Source of the DNA: Pseudarthrobacter sulfonivorans
GTDB lineage: Bacteria > Actinomycetota > Actinomycetes > Actinomycetales > Micrococcaceae
Assembly (NCBI RefSeq): GCF_014712225.1
Contig: NZ_JACXBW010000019.1
Coordinates: forward strand, 1 to 64,000
Direction of reading: 5' to 3'
Length of the DNA: 64,000 nucleotides
Position numbers and translations under genes: made by a program. Below the pieces are notes generated by a model that saw nothing but the letters and a program-made list of their open reading frames with translations, did no database searches and was not told the DNA's origin. This document shows positions 16,603 through 25,348 of the stretch, in pieces (position 1 is the first letter of the stretch; every line of letters starts with the position of its first letter).

Positions 16603-17814
16603 TCAGTTGCCGCCGAGGGCGATCAGCGGATCGACGGTGGTGACCCGCCGGACGGCCAACGCGGCGCCGGCCAGGCCGAGGGCAACGATTCCCAGCACGG
16701 GCAACAGAGTGGTGGCCGGAGTGACGAGGAACGGCGCAGCCTGCGCTGCCGCGAATCCGCCCAGGACACCGGCCGCCCCGCCGAACCCCGCGCCGGCCAG
16801 CAGCACGAGCGCGGCCTGGGCAAGAGCGTCGCGCAGCACGTAACCGCCGGACGCCCCCATGGCCTTGAGCACGGCGATGTCCCGGGTCCGCTGGACGGTC
16901 CACACGGTCAGGAACGCCACGATCACCAGCGCCGAGATCCCGTACAGGAACGCCTGCATCAGCATCAGGGAGCCGTTCTCGCTCTTGAACGACCCGAGCG
17001 CCTGGAACGAGCCGGTGCGGCTGGCGCTCACGGTGCCCGCCATCGTATTGGCAGCCGCCTCGTCCACCACGGCCCCGTCCTGGTGGGTGACCGCGATAAC
17101 CGTGGCCACCGGCGGATTCCCCGCAGCGCTGCCACCCGCAGGACTGCCGCCCGCAGGGCTGGCGCTAACCGGTGAAATGTGCGCCACCTCGGCCCAGGTC
17201 GGCAGCGCCGTCCACACCACTCCGGTGTGTGAATACCACTGGTCATCCACGATCGCGGTGACAGCCAGGCCGGTGCCACCCACCGTGGCGGTGTCGCCGA
17301 CGTCGAGCGCCAGGTCCGCTGCAACGGTAGCGCCGATCACCACCGATCCCGCCCGGACCGGGGCCGGCGCCAACTCGCCGCCGGCCGCGACACCGAACAC
17401 GGCCACATTGGTGGTGCCGCCGTCGCCGGCCTGAAGGCGCGACTGGCTGATGCCCAGGGCCTCGGCCCGGGCCACGCCCGGGACGTGCTGCCAGCTGTCC
17501 ACCTGCGCGGCAGTCACCTCGCTCTCGGTAAAGGACGCCGTCGGCTCATTGCTCCCGGGTGCGCCGAACACGATGCTGTCCACCGGCCGGGAGCCGCCGC
17601 CGGCAGCTGCGCCGCCGGCAGCCGAGCCGGACCCGGACCCGCTCCCGCTCCCGGACCCGGCGCCCAGCTTCCCGATCGCAGAGGTGGACTGATCGCCCAA
17701 ACCGGCGGTCAGCCCGGACAGCAGCACCAGCAGCAGCGTCACCAGGGCCACCACGCCGCCCATCAGGGCGAACCGGCCTTTGGCGAACCGGATGTCACGA
17801 ATAGCGAGAAACAC
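16603..17814 (-). CDS. FtsX-like ABC permease
   Basis: A 403-residue permease with the MacB/FtsX layout: one N-terminal membrane helix (about 12-38), a large extracytoplasmic domain (about 40-270), then three C-terminal helices (about 285-395) with VQRTRDIAVLKAMGASGGYV, the coupling-helix motif. The outside domain contains two low-complexity linkers: a Gly-Ser run of about 13 residues near 53-65 and a repeated SPAGGSPAGGSAAG near 215. It partners the ATPase that follows. It diverges from the histidine kinase at 17981; the 166-base gap holds both promoters. Confidence 0.87.
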   Translation of the reverse strand: MFLAIRDIRFAKGRFALMGGVVALVTLLLVLLSGLTAGLGDQSTSAIGKLGAGSGSGSGSGSGSAAGGAAAGGGSRPVDSIVFGAPGSNEPTASFTESEVTAAQVDSWQHVPGVARAEALGISQSRLQAGDGGTTNVAVFGVAAGGELAPAPVRAGSVVIGATVAADLALDVGDTATVGGTGLAVTAIVDDQWYSHTGVVWTALPTWAEVAHISPVSASPAGGSPAGGSAAGNPPVATVIAVTHQDGAVVDEAAANTMAGTVSASRTGSFQALGSFKSENGSLMLMQAFLYGISALVIVAFLTVWTVQRTRDIAVLKAMGASGGYVLRDALAQAALVLLAGAGFGGAAGVLGGFAAAQAAPFLVTPATTLLPVLGIVALGLAGAALAVRRVTTVDPLIALGGN

Positions 17815-17980
17815 GTTGTACTTCCTTCAGTGAGGGGTGGATTTCGTTCTCAATCCACTCTCCCGCGCACCGGCGCAGCCCACATCGGGCACCTGGTTGA
17901 TCCCGGACGGACGAAGAGTTGAGCCGCCGGTCAACCTTTTGATTGATCCGCCCGCTGACTCCGGCGCCTAAGCTGAGGGA

Positions 17981-19354
17981 ATGCCTGCCGCGGACCCACA
18001 GACCACCCCGTCGGGGGCTGCCGTCCTGCGGTTCCTGCGGGTGACGCTGCATGTCGGGTTTGCCGTGCTGCTGCTCGTCGCCATCCTGCGGCTGCACCTC
18101 GCGGACGGACCGGCCGACGTCGGCACTCCCGCGGGAGCGCGGCGCTACCTTTGGTCCGCACTCGCCGTCGCCCTGGCCGGGACCTACCTGGCCGGCACCC
18201 TGCTGGAAAAGCGGTATGCCTCCGGCCGCTCGGCGTTCAATCCGCACCCCTACGCGCTGCTGTGGCTGGGCCTGGTCACCGCGCTGTGGGGCGTCCTCCT
18301 CGCCGGCAGCGCGGAGTTCTCCTGGGTCGCCTTCCCGCTGTTCTTCCTGCACCTGCATGTGCTGCCCCGCCGCGTCGCGCTCTTCACGATCGCCGTTATG
18401 ACGGCGGCGGTGGTGGCGTCGCAGTGGATGGCCAGCGGGCTGCCGTCGCCCACTCTGCCGATGGTGCTGGGCCCGGTCCTGGGTGCCGGTTTCGCCGTCG
18501 TTACCGGGCTCGCCTACCGCGCGCTGTACCTCGAGGGGGAGGCGCAGCGGCTGGCCGCGGACGAGCTCCGGCGAACGCGCGCCGAGCTGGCCAGAACACA
18601 GCACGAGGCCGGGGTCGCCGCCGAGCGTGAGCGCCTCGCCCGCGAAATCCACGACACCCTCGCGCAGGGACTCTCCAGCATCGTCCTGGTGGCACGCGCC
18701 GCGGAAAAGTCCCTGGCCAGTGGCGATCTGGCCACCGCCGCCGAACGGTTCGCGCTGGTCCAGCAGACGGCCTCGGAAAACCTCGACGAGGCCCGCAGCT
18801 TTGTCCGCGGCCTCACGGCGCCGCGGCTCCAGGAGTCCTCTCTGCCGGAAAGCCTCAAAAGGCTCTGCGCCGAGACCGAAACCCTGGCCGCCGCCCGCGG
18901 CGACGCATTCCGCTGCCGGTTCGAGCTGGTGGGCGACCCCGCGGAACTGCCGCCGCAGTACAGCGTCACGCTGCTCCGCGCCGGCCAGGCCAGCCTCGCC
19001 AACGTGAGGCTGCACGCGAAGGCGCGCACCGCCGTCGTCACCCTGGCGTTCCTCGGCGACGAAGTCACCCTGGACGTGTACGACGACGGCGCGGGCTTCA
19101 CGCCCGAGGCGTCGGGTCCAGGCGTGGCTGGCCGCGCGGACGGGAGCGGTTTCGGCCTGCGCTCGCTGGCCGCCCGGGTGGCGGACCTGAACGGTTCACT
19201 GGAGGTCGAATCGGCACCGGGGGAGGGGACCGTCGTCGCGGTCCGGCTGCCGCTCACAGGTGAAGCGCTCGCCGGAGGATCACCCGCCGAGCAGGCGCTC
19301 GCCGGGAATACGCTGCCTGGCGAGCTGCCCGGTTCCGCGGGTGAGCAGCGCTGA
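17981..19354 (+). CDS. NarL-type sensor histidine kinase
   Basis: A 457-residue HisKA_3 kinase. Five or six membrane helices lie within about 20-180, a coiled coil at 183-215, the phospho-acceptor His224 in AREIHDTLAQGLSSI, and the ATPase domain at about 310-425, with the N-box variant ASLANVRLHAKA, DDGAGF and GFGLRSLAAR. A short Ala/Gly/Leu tail with SPAEQALAG-like repeats follows. It phosphorylates the response regulator whose ATG overlaps its stop by one base. It lies divergent from the ABC exporter, a common arrangement for envelope or antimicrobial-peptide sensing. Confidence 0.9.
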   Translation: MPAADPQTTPSGAAVLRFLRVTLHVGFAVLLLVAILRLHLADGPADVGTPAGARRYLWSALAVALAGTYLAGTLLEKRYASGRSAFNPHPYALLWLGLVTALWGVLLAGSAEFSWVAFPLFFLHLHVLPRRVALFTIAVMTAAVVASQWMASGLPSPTLPMVLGPVLGAGFAVVTGLAYRALYLEGEAQRLAADELRRTRAELARTQHEAGVAAERERLAREIHDTLAQGLSSIVLVARAAEKSLASGDLATAAERFALVQQTASENLDEARSFVRGLTAPRLQESSLPESLKRLCAETETLAAARGDAFRCRFELVGDPAELPPQYSVTLLRAGQASLANVRLHAKARTAVVTLAFLGDEVTLDVYDDGAGFTPEASGPGVAGRADGSGFGLRSLAARVADLNGSLEVESAPGEGTVVAVRLPLTGEALAGGSPAEQALAGNTLPGELPGSAGEQR

Positions 19355-20007
19355 TGGGAACCTTGCATATTCTGCTCGTGGACGACCATCCCGTGGTCCG
19401 TGCCGGCCTGCGGGCCATGCTCACCGGATTCGAGGACTTCAGCGTGGCCGCCGAAGCCGCCGACGGGGACGCCGCACTGCGTGAACTCACCCGGCTCCGG
19501 GCCCTGGGGGAGCGCGTGGATGTGGTGCTGATGGACCTGCAAATGGGCGCCGGAATGGACGGGGTCGCCGCCACGGCGGCAATCGGGAAACTGGATTCCG
19601 CGCCGCCGGTCCTGATCCTCACCACGTACGACACCGAGGCGGACATCCTGGCCGCGGTGGAGGCAGGCGCCAGCGGCTACATGCTCAAGGACGCCCCGCC
19701 GGAGCAGATCCGCCAGGCCGTGCTTTCCGCGGCGGCCGGCCAGACAGCTTTGGCGCCGAAGGTCGCGGCGCTGCTGATGTCGCGGATCAGCAGCCCGGAG
19801 ACCGCACTGACGCCGCGCGAGGTTCAGCTGCTGGAACTGCTGGCCACGGGCCTGACAAACAGGGCCATCGCACGGCGGCTCTTCATTTCCGAGGCCACCG
19901 TCAAGACCCATCTGGTGCACATCTTCGGCAAGCTCGGCGTCGACAACCGCACGTCGGCCATCGCCCTGGCTACGCAGCGCCGGATCATCCGCGCGCCGGG
20001 GCAGTAG
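19354..20007 (+). CDS. NarL/FixJ-family response regulator
   Basis: A 217-residue regulator. The receiver domain occupies 1-125: acidic pair Asp10/Asp11, phosphorylated Asp61 in VVLMDLQMG, Thr in LILTTYD, Lys in YMLKDAP. The LuxR-type helix-turn-helix is at about 150-210: LTPREVQLLELLATGLTNRA then SEATVKTHLVHIFGKLGVDN. It is translationally coupled to the kinase (TGATG overlap). The probable target is the divergent exporter operon. Confidence 0.92.
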   Translation: MGTLHILLVDDHPVVRAGLRAMLTGFEDFSVAAEAADGDAALRELTRLRALGERVDVVLMDLQMGAGMDGVAATAAIGKLDSAPPVLILTTYDTEADILAAVEAGASGYMLKDAPPEQIRQAVLSAAAGQTALAPKVAALLMSRISSPETALTPREVQLLELLATGLTNRAIARRLFISEATVKTHLVHIFGKLGVDNRTSAIALATQRRIIRAPGQ

Positions 20008-20060
20008 CGGGCTGAAGAGGTGCGCCGGCCTGACGAGGTGCGCCGGCCCGCCGGGCAGGA

Positions 20061-20564
20061 TCAGGCGTCGTTGGCGTCCCGCAGTTCGGCCATGGCTTCC
20101 GCGACCAGCTGCGCCCGTTCCTTGCCCAGGATGTCAACGAAGTTGGAATGCACCAGTCCGGCAACGAAGCAGGCCAGTTCGTTGGCGGTTTCCGTGCCCT
20201 TGGGGCTGAGCTCGAGGTAGACCACCCGGCGGTCTTCGGCGCAGGGGCTGCGCTGGACCAGGGACCGTGTTGCCAGCCTGTCGGCGATCTTCGTGAACCC
20301 GCCGTTGCTGAACGCGACTTCCCGGGCCAGTTTCGCCATCGGCATCCGTGCCCCGGGTGTCCGGACCAGCCGCAGCAGTGTCTCGGCCTCGGCCGGTTCC
20401 AGGGAGAATGCAGAAGAGACTTCCGCATGGACCTTTTTGTTGGTGTTTTGGAAGCCCTCGATGACCAGCCCCCACTGCGAGATCACATCAAGGTCCCCGG
20501 TGGTCGGGGTGTGCTTCTGCGTGGCCGGCATGGAATCCCTTTCCACGCCCATAATACGCTCCAC
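20061..20564 (-). CDS. MarR-family regulator
   Basis: A 167-residue winged-helix regulator of the MarR type. The DNA-binding part lies at about 65-130 (MAKLAREVAFSNGGFTKIAD, RLATRSLVQRSPCAEDRRVV, YLELSPKGTE). Two starts are plausible: the GTG at 20564 with AAGGA upstream, or the ATG at 20531 with AAAGGG. It lies downstream of, and on the same strand as, the FMN reductase, but a strong terminator separates them, so it has its own promoter. MarR proteins commonly sense aromatic or oxidant ligands. Confidence 0.85.
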   Translation of the reverse strand: MERIMGVERDSMPATQKHTPTTGDLDVISQWGLVIEGFQNTNKKVHAEVSSAFSLEPAEAETLLRLVRTPGARMPMAKLAREVAFSNGGFTKIADRLATRSLVQRSPCAEDRRVVYLELSPKGTETANELACFVAGLVHSNFVDILGKERAQLVAEAMAELRDANDA

Positions 20565-20634
20565 GTAAATGTCCTTCTCGTAAGTCTTTCGAGTGTCGGG
20601 ACGGCCGATAGGGCCTCCCGTTTAACAACGAAAA

Positions 20635-20676
20635 CCGGTGCTTCCGGCGGGCGTTTTGGCCCGCCGGAAGCACCGG
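20635..20676 (-). terminator. Strong hairpin after the FMN reductase
   Basis: A perfect 18-base stem (20635-20652 with 20659-20676) around the loop GTTTTG, starting 18 bases after the stop of the minus-strand FMN reductase. Read on the minus strand it is followed by a short T-rich stretch (TTTTCGTTG). Confidence 0.85.
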
Positions 20677-20693
20677 CGCTCGGGTGTGCTGGG

Positions 20694-21269
20694 TTACGCG
20701 CTGACAGATGCCTCGGCCCGGACGGCTTCGAGGGCCTTGGTCCACGGGATGAGCTGGTCGAGGACCGGCGCGAGCGACTCGGCCTGCAGTTCGGTGGGCT
20801 TGAAGACGGAGAAGTTCTCGAAGTCGGTGAACAGGGAGAACATGCCGGTCTTCTGGACGTGGGCGATCTGCAGTTCGGACAGGATACCGCGCAGGTGCTC
20901 AACGGCGCGGACGCCGAACGCGGAGCCGTAGGAGACGATGCCGGCTGCCTTGTTTGCGAACTCGGCATTCAGGTAGGACAGGGCATTGGCCAGGGCCGGG
21001 GCCACGGAGTGGTTGTACTCGGGGGTGACGAAGACGTAGCCGTCGAACTCGGCGATCTTGGCTGCCCAGGCGATGGTGTGGGCGTTCTGGTAGTTCTGGT
21101 ACGCGGCCGGGTAAGCCTCGTCCAGCAGGGGCAGGTTGTAGTCCGCGATGTCGACCAGCTCGAACTCCGCGTCCGTGCGCTGCTGTGCCTGCGCGAGAAC
21201 CCACTCGGCCACGCCGGCGTTGTTGCGGCCGGGACGGGTGCTGCCGGTGACGATGGCGATCTTAGTCAT
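20694..21269 (-). CDS. NADPH-dependent FMN reductase-like protein
   Basis: A 191-residue flavodoxin-fold oxidoreductase. The phosphate-binding loop VTGSTRPGRNNAGVAEWVL lies at about 8-26, and FVTPEYNHSVAPALANALSY at about 80-99 is the flavin-contact motif of the NADPH-dependent FMN reductase family. Such enzymes reduce free FMN or quinones and azo compounds with NAD(P)H. A good ribosome site (GAGGAGTAGTTC) precedes the ATG. The neighbouring MarR gene suggests redox-linked control. Confidence 0.88.
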   Translation of the reverse strand: MTKIAIVTGSTRPGRNNAGVAEWVLAQAQQRTDAEFELVDIADYNLPLLDEAYPAAYQNYQNAHTIAWAAKIAEFDGYVFVTPEYNHSVAPALANALSYLNAEFANKAAGIVSYGSAFGVRAVEHLRGILSELQIAHVQKTGMFSLFTDFENFSVFKPTELQAESLAPVLDQLIPWTKALEAVRAEASVSA

Positions 21270-21489
21270 GAACTACTCCTCTGATGGATCACTGAGCGGA
21301 AGGATTCTCCGCAACACTTCAATATTCAACAATATTCTAGAAAACTATTTCTGTAAATAGTATCGACTGGTGGCGCTGGTCACGGACGTGATCATTCGGT
21401 AGGTATCGCGAAATTCTGCCGATCGTCATGAGTCGGTATACCGTTTTGTGCAAGACGCGGCTGCCTGCCCCGTCACGAATGGAGGCGTC

Positions 21490-21924
21490 GTGGAAGTTAA
21501 TCTGCAGGGCAACAAACGTTCCAGCGTTGAGCGCACCGTGGAGTGGGTGGACACCGATGCCTCGGGACACCAGCACAACTCCGCCATCATCCGATGGGTC
21601 GAGTCGGCAGAGGCCCAGTTGTTTCGCGGCCTCGGTCTGCCGGACTATTTTTCGGTGGCGCCACGCGTTCAGCAGGTCATCAACTATCGGGACAGGCTGT
21701 GGTTCGGGCAGCAGGTGACGGCCACAGTGGAGATCGGCAAAGTTGGCCGCACCTCCATGACCCTAAATTTTGAGGTGTACGGCCATCCGCACGAAGGGCA
21801 TCCGGGCGGCATCGCAGCGCAGGGGACCGTGACAACGGTGCATTTGCCTGCCACCGCAGATGCCGCCCAGCCATGGCCGGAGCACATCCGGGTGGCCGCC
21901 AGCCCGGAGCTTCAGCTGAATTAG
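21490..21924 (+). CDS. Hotdog-fold acyl-CoA thioesterase
   Basis: A thioesterase of the 4HBT hotdog family, 144 residues from the GTG at 21490, which follows GGAGG closely; an in-frame start at 21448 has no ribosome site. The active-site segment VEWVDTDASGHQHNSAIIRW carries the catalytic Asp of 4-hydroxybenzoyl-CoA-type thioesterases. It cleaves an acyl- or aroyl-CoA to free acid and CoA. It is convergent with the MFS carrier of the anthranilate island and may belong to that island functionally. That link is by position only. Confidence 0.82.
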   Translation: MEVNLQGNKRSSVERTVEWVDTDASGHQHNSAIIRWVESAEAQLFRGLGLPDYFSVAPRVQQVINYRDRLWFGQQVTATVEIGKVGRTSMTLNFEVYGHPHEGHPGGIAAQGTVTTVHLPATADAAQPWPEHIRVAASPELQLN

Positions 21925-21982
21925 GCGGCCGCGGGGCAGCCCGGTGTTGCGCCGGGCACGAACCAGGGGACACGCGGAAAAC

Positions 21983-22013
21983 GGCGGGCCGGAACAAGCT
22001 GTCCCGGCCCGCC
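21983..22013. terminator. Bidirectional terminator
   Basis: A 10-base GC-rich stem, GGCGGGCCGG at 21983-21992 with CCGGCCCGCC at 22004-22013, between the convergent thioesterase and MFS genes. Confidence 0.7.
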
Positions 22014-22054
22014 GCCGTCGTTAACACCCTCGCGGCAGCGAAGGCGCCAACAAT

Positions 22055-23518
22055 TCAATCGCTGAAGGCGAACTTCTTCTGGAGCGAACTGGCCGTGCGG
22101 TCCGGGTTGAGGAACATAACGCAGATGATGCCGACTACCACCAGGTAGACACCGATCAGGCCGAATGCACTGTTCATGCCGGCCGCCAGGCTGGCAGCCA
22201 TTTCCGCAGTCTCGGCTACGCCTTTGGGGGCTGGCATATAGCCGGCCTTCTCCATCAGCATGCCCACCATTGCCGGAGCCACCACACCACCGATGGATGC
22301 CAAGCCCGTAAGCGTTGCCATAACGGCAGCCCGTTGCTTAGAGCTGATGCAAAAGGCCACTGCCGTGGGTGCCAGCGGAAAAATCATTGCCAGTCCGGCG
22401 CCCGCGGTCATAATGGCCACCGCCACGCCGCCCGTAACATGCGGCAGCACCAGGAAGCAGATACCGGAAATCAGCAGGGTTGCCCCGAACAGCGCACCCA
22501 GGGCCCAGCGGACCGTCACGCCACGGCGCATCAGGAATCGCGAGGAGTAGCCCAGGACAAGCAGTGCCAACGCACCGATGATCCAGGGAAAGGTCGAGAC
22601 CAAGCCAATGGTTGCCGGCGGAAGGGACACTACGGCAGCCAGATACTTTGGCGACCATGTGGTCAGGAATCCCTGCGCCCAAAAGCAGCCGGCACCGGCC
22701 AGGACGGCCACGATGAACATCTTCGAGCCGAGGACGGCGCGGATCGGGACAAGCTTGAGGAGGTCGGCCCGCTCGGTAATGCTGGCAGCCTCAACCGCGG
22801 GGTGACTGCCATTTGCATCCGGTGCCGTCGTAACCGGCGCTGGCGAGTTCGTCGCGGCCGGCACTCCGGCTGCTTTCTTGGCCGTGTGGCTATGCGGTCC
22901 TTCGCGGCCCATGAGGAACCACAGCACCGACCAGAGAAGGCCCACAAGGCCCAGTAATCCGAACGCCCAGCGCCATCCGAGATCTGGATGGGCGATGACG
23001 GCGGCGAGTGCCGGCGCGGCGATGATAGGGCCGAGGGTTGAACCGACGGCTACCATCGAGCTGGGCAGACCGCGTTCCTTTGCCGCGAACCAGCCGTGGA
23101 CGTGCTGGAGGGCGATCGGGGTAGCCGGCCCTTCTGCGGCGCCCAGCAGGATGCGGGTGATCAGCAGGACTGCTGCGCCGCCGCCGAACAGCATCGGGAA
23201 CTGAAGTACCGCCCAGGAGATGCCCATGGCAAGGAGGATCCAGCGGGTGGGCACTTTCGCGGCCAGGAAGCCGACCACAACGGCGGTGATGGCGAAGAGG
23301 AAGAAGAATGCGCTGCCGATGAATCCGAACTCGCTGGCACTGAGCTGCAAATCCCGCATCGCCGAGTCGGCCACAAGCCCCAGCACGGCTTTGTCGGCAA
23401 AGTTGATGATCTGGAAGAGCACAAGGAGTCCCGTGACCAGCCAAGCCCTCCGGTTCATGCGGCCGTTGCTGACCGCTGCCCGCAAGGTATGGGGAGGCAG
23501 GATGCGTTCGGCGGTCAT
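22055..23518 (-). CDS. MFS transporter, anion:cation symporter type
   Basis: A 487-residue carrier with twelve membrane segments and a long hydrophilic central loop (about 210-260, with GPHSHTAKKA and an Ala/Pro-rich stretch). The motif FADKAVLGLVADSAMRDLQL after helix 1 and RILLGAAEGPATPIAL in helix 4 fit the anion:cation symporter group, which imports organic and aromatic acids. Its start overlaps the stop of the MBL-fold gene by four bases (ATGA), so the two are coupled. In this island it is the likely importer of the aromatic substrate. Confidence 0.87.
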   Translation of the reverse strand: MTAERILPPHTLRAAVSNGRMNRRAWLVTGLLVLFQIINFADKAVLGLVADSAMRDLQLSASEFGFIGSAFFFLFAITAVVVGFLAAKVPTRWILLAMGISWAVLQFPMLFGGGAAVLLITRILLGAAEGPATPIALQHVHGWFAAKERGLPSSMVAVGSTLGPIIAAPALAAVIAHPDLGWRWAFGLLGLVGLLWSVLWFLMGREGPHSHTAKKAAGVPAATNSPAPVTTAPDANGSHPAVEAASITERADLLKLVPIRAVLGSKMFIVAVLAGAGCFWAQGFLTTWSPKYLAAVVSLPPATIGLVSTFPWIIGALALLVLGYSSRFLMRRGVTVRWALGALFGATLLISGICFLVLPHVTGGVAVAIMTAGAGLAMIFPLAPTAVAFCISSKQRAAVMATLTGLASIGGVVAPAMVGMLMEKAGYMPAPKGVAETAEMAASLAAGMNSAFGLIGVYLVVVGIICVMFLNPDRTASSLQKKFAFSD

Positions 23519-24603
23519 GCCACAACCTCCGCCGTCAGGCCTGCACGTTCAATGTTCAGGTCCGCAATGTCGGCGTCGCTGTCCGTGGCAGGAGGGACGG
23601 TGAAGACGTCGTTGTCTTCGGCGACTGTGACGGGCCCGGCAAAGTCCTTCCTGGCAAAAGCTTCCATTTTGGCGGTGTCGGCAGCCCCCGGGACGTTCGG
23701 GACGATGTGGTGCAGGATGAGCCGGCCCACACCGGCGGCGTGAGCCACCTTGCCGACTTCATCGAAAGGTGTGTGGGATTCCCGCAAGTGCACGGCGATT
23801 CCCTCGCGGGTTGCACTGTCCGGAAAAGTGTCCAGGATGGCCTCCAGATCAATGACCTCATGGAGAAGGATGTCTGCGCCGCGGGCCAGCCGGATGCAGT
23901 TCTCGGAGTATGCGGTGTCACCGGACACCACTACCGAGCCGTAGGCCGTATCAAAACGGAAACCGAAGGCCGGGAAACAGAGGCGATGGTCAACCAGGAT
24001 GGCCGTCACGCGGACCAGCTCGTCCCGGTAAATTTCAAACGGCTCCATGACCGGATGCCGGGCCAGGACGGGGTCGGCCTGGGCTTCGGCGGGAATCTCG
24101 ATGTCGTGGCCTATGACCCATTCCTTCGGATCCGACCGGCCTTCATCTGCCATCCGGATCACAACGTCGGATGCGAACACACTGTCCAGCAGGGAATCCA
24201 CAATGTGCTCGGTGCCGGCCATGGACCTGCCGGCGGTCCGCGCGTCAACCACCCGTGCATGTTCGGCGTCGAGGGCGGGCGTTCGTGGCGGCTGCCCGGG
24301 GCCGTAGACGTGGATGGGACGGGAGAACGATTCGCCCGGCACCTGCCACCCGGTCAGCAGGTAGGAGCCGAGGTCGTAGATGTGGTCCGAATGATGATGG
24401 GTCAGGAAGATGCCCCGGAGTTCACCCCAGGATGCGTGCTTGCGGAAGTTCCTGATACTCCCCATGCCGGCATCGATAACATACGTGGCGCCGTCGACAC
24501 GGATGGCGGTGCTGGTGCCCGCCCGGCTGCTGGACACGATCGGTCCGCCGCCTGTGCCCAAAGTATGGACCGAAAGGCCCTTCTGCGGTCTGTGGTTCAT
24601 CAA
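23515..24603 (-). CDS. Metallo-beta-lactamase fold hydrolase
   Basis: A 362-residue hydrolase of the RNase Z/lactonase-like MBL superfamily. The zinc motif HHHSDH (in FLTHHHSDHIYDLGSYLL, about 68-85), the later VVVSGDTAYSENC (bridging Asp) and RLILHHIVPN are present. Such enzymes open esters, lactones or amides. It is the first gene of a two-gene minus-strand operon with the MFS carrier and is divergent from a cupin gene; the intergenic region carries the TGACGATCG motif. A role in releasing anthranilate from a larger precursor is plausible but inferred. Confidence 0.85.
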   Translation of the reverse strand: MMNHRPQKGLSVHTLGTGGGPIVSSSRAGTSTAIRVDGATYVIDAGMGSIRNFRKHASWGELRGIFLTHHHSDHIYDLGSYLLTGWQVPGESFSRPIHVYGPGQPPRTPALDAEHARVVDARTAGRSMAGTEHIVDSLLDSVFASDVVIRMADEGRSDPKEWVIGHDIEIPAEAQADPVLARHPVMEPFEIYRDELVRVTAILVDHRLCFPAFGFRFDTAYGSVVVSGDTAYSENCIRLARGADILLHEVIDLEAILDTFPDSATREGIAVHLRESHTPFDEVGKVAHAAGVGRLILHHIVPNVPGAADTAKMEAFARKDFAGPVTVAEDNDVFTVPPATDSDADIADLNIERAGLTAEVVA

Positions 24604-24741
24604 ACTACCTATCTGTAGTTGCGGAGATGCTTGCGTTGAGGCGCCTGGGTGGCTCGTTCTGGATAGCTCTGGAGCGCCGGCGGTGGGTGGCTCGGATGCT
24701 CACTTCAGGTTGTGGCGCAGTTCACAGAGTATGCAGTTAAA

Positions 24742-24754
24742 TTGACGATCGCAA
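24742..24754. promoter_or_regulatory. TGACGATCG motif, divergent region 1
   Basis: TTGACGATCGCAA at 24742-24754, between the divergent MBL/MFS and cupin operons. The TTGACG could also act as the -35 box of the cupin promoter, with a TACATT-like -10 about 16 bases on. The same nine bases TGACGATCG recur at 27704-27712 in the island's other divergent region, so this is a candidate site for the PaaX-type repressor. Confidence 0.5.
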
Positions 24755-24828
24755 TATCTGCTATACATTTTCTTTCCGATCTGGCAGGCTAGGCGCTGTT
24801 AGCAAACGCTCGCCACAAAGGAGACACC

Positions 24829-25314
24829 ATGGAATCCCAGCTCGATCAGGAAATTGTTCTCGGCCGTCTGGAGAAGGGCATTACGCTCGCCAGCGAGGCC
24901 ATGGGAAACAAGACCTGGAATGTCCTCGGCCATACATACCTGTCCAAGGTTGAGAGCGCCAGCAGCTTTGCCTGGCTCTCCCTCGACCCGACAGGCACCG
25001 GCGTCCCTCCCCATGTCCACCCCACGCAGGACGAGCACATCCACGTCCTGGACGGCGTCTACACGCTCTACCTCGACGGGGAATGGATGACCGCCGGGCC
25101 GGGGGACACGGTCCGCATGCCGATGGGTCTGCCGCACGCTTACTTCAATAAGGCCGACTCCGCCGCTAAGGCCCTCTTCTGGGTCAGCCCGTCAGGCCAG
25201 CTCGCCCAGCTCTTCGACCAGCTGCATAACCTTTCGGACCCGGACGAGGTAGTTCGTCGGTCGGCACTGCACGGCGTGGATTTCCTGCCGCAGGGTTCGG
25301 TTCCCGGCGCCTGA
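24829..25314 (+). CDS. Cupin, quercetinase-like
   Basis: A 161-residue cupin with an intact first metal motif: GVPPHVHPTQDEHIHVLDGV (His-x-His, then Glu and His) and the second motif PGDTVRMPMGLPHAYFN, which supplies the last His. It therefore probably binds Fe, Mn or Ni. The C-terminal helices (about 120-155) resemble quercetinase-like cupins. It leads a plus-strand operon with the alpha/beta hydrolase 34 bases on. A ring-modifying or sensing role in aromatic breakdown is possible; the substrate is unknown. Confidence 0.8.
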   Translation: MESQLDQEIVLGRLEKGITLASEAMGNKTWNVLGHTYLSKVESASSFAWLSLDPTGTGVPPHVHPTQDEHIHVLDGVYTLYLDGEWMTAGPGDTVRMPMGLPHAYFNKADSAAKALFWVSPSGQLAQLFDQLHNLSDPDEVVRRSALHGVDFLPQGSVPGA

Positions 25315-25348
25315 TCAGCAGCGGCGCCGGACACGTAAGGAGGCCACT

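Noticed and set aside
15910..17175. 421-residue open frame on the plus strand
   Set aside because: Antisense to the ABC ATPase and permease, whose motifs are complete.
17565..17660. Gly-Ser run in the ABC permease as a functional repeat or phase-variable tract
   Set aside because: Codons vary along the run, so it is not a clean DNA repeat; it reads as a flexible outside linker.
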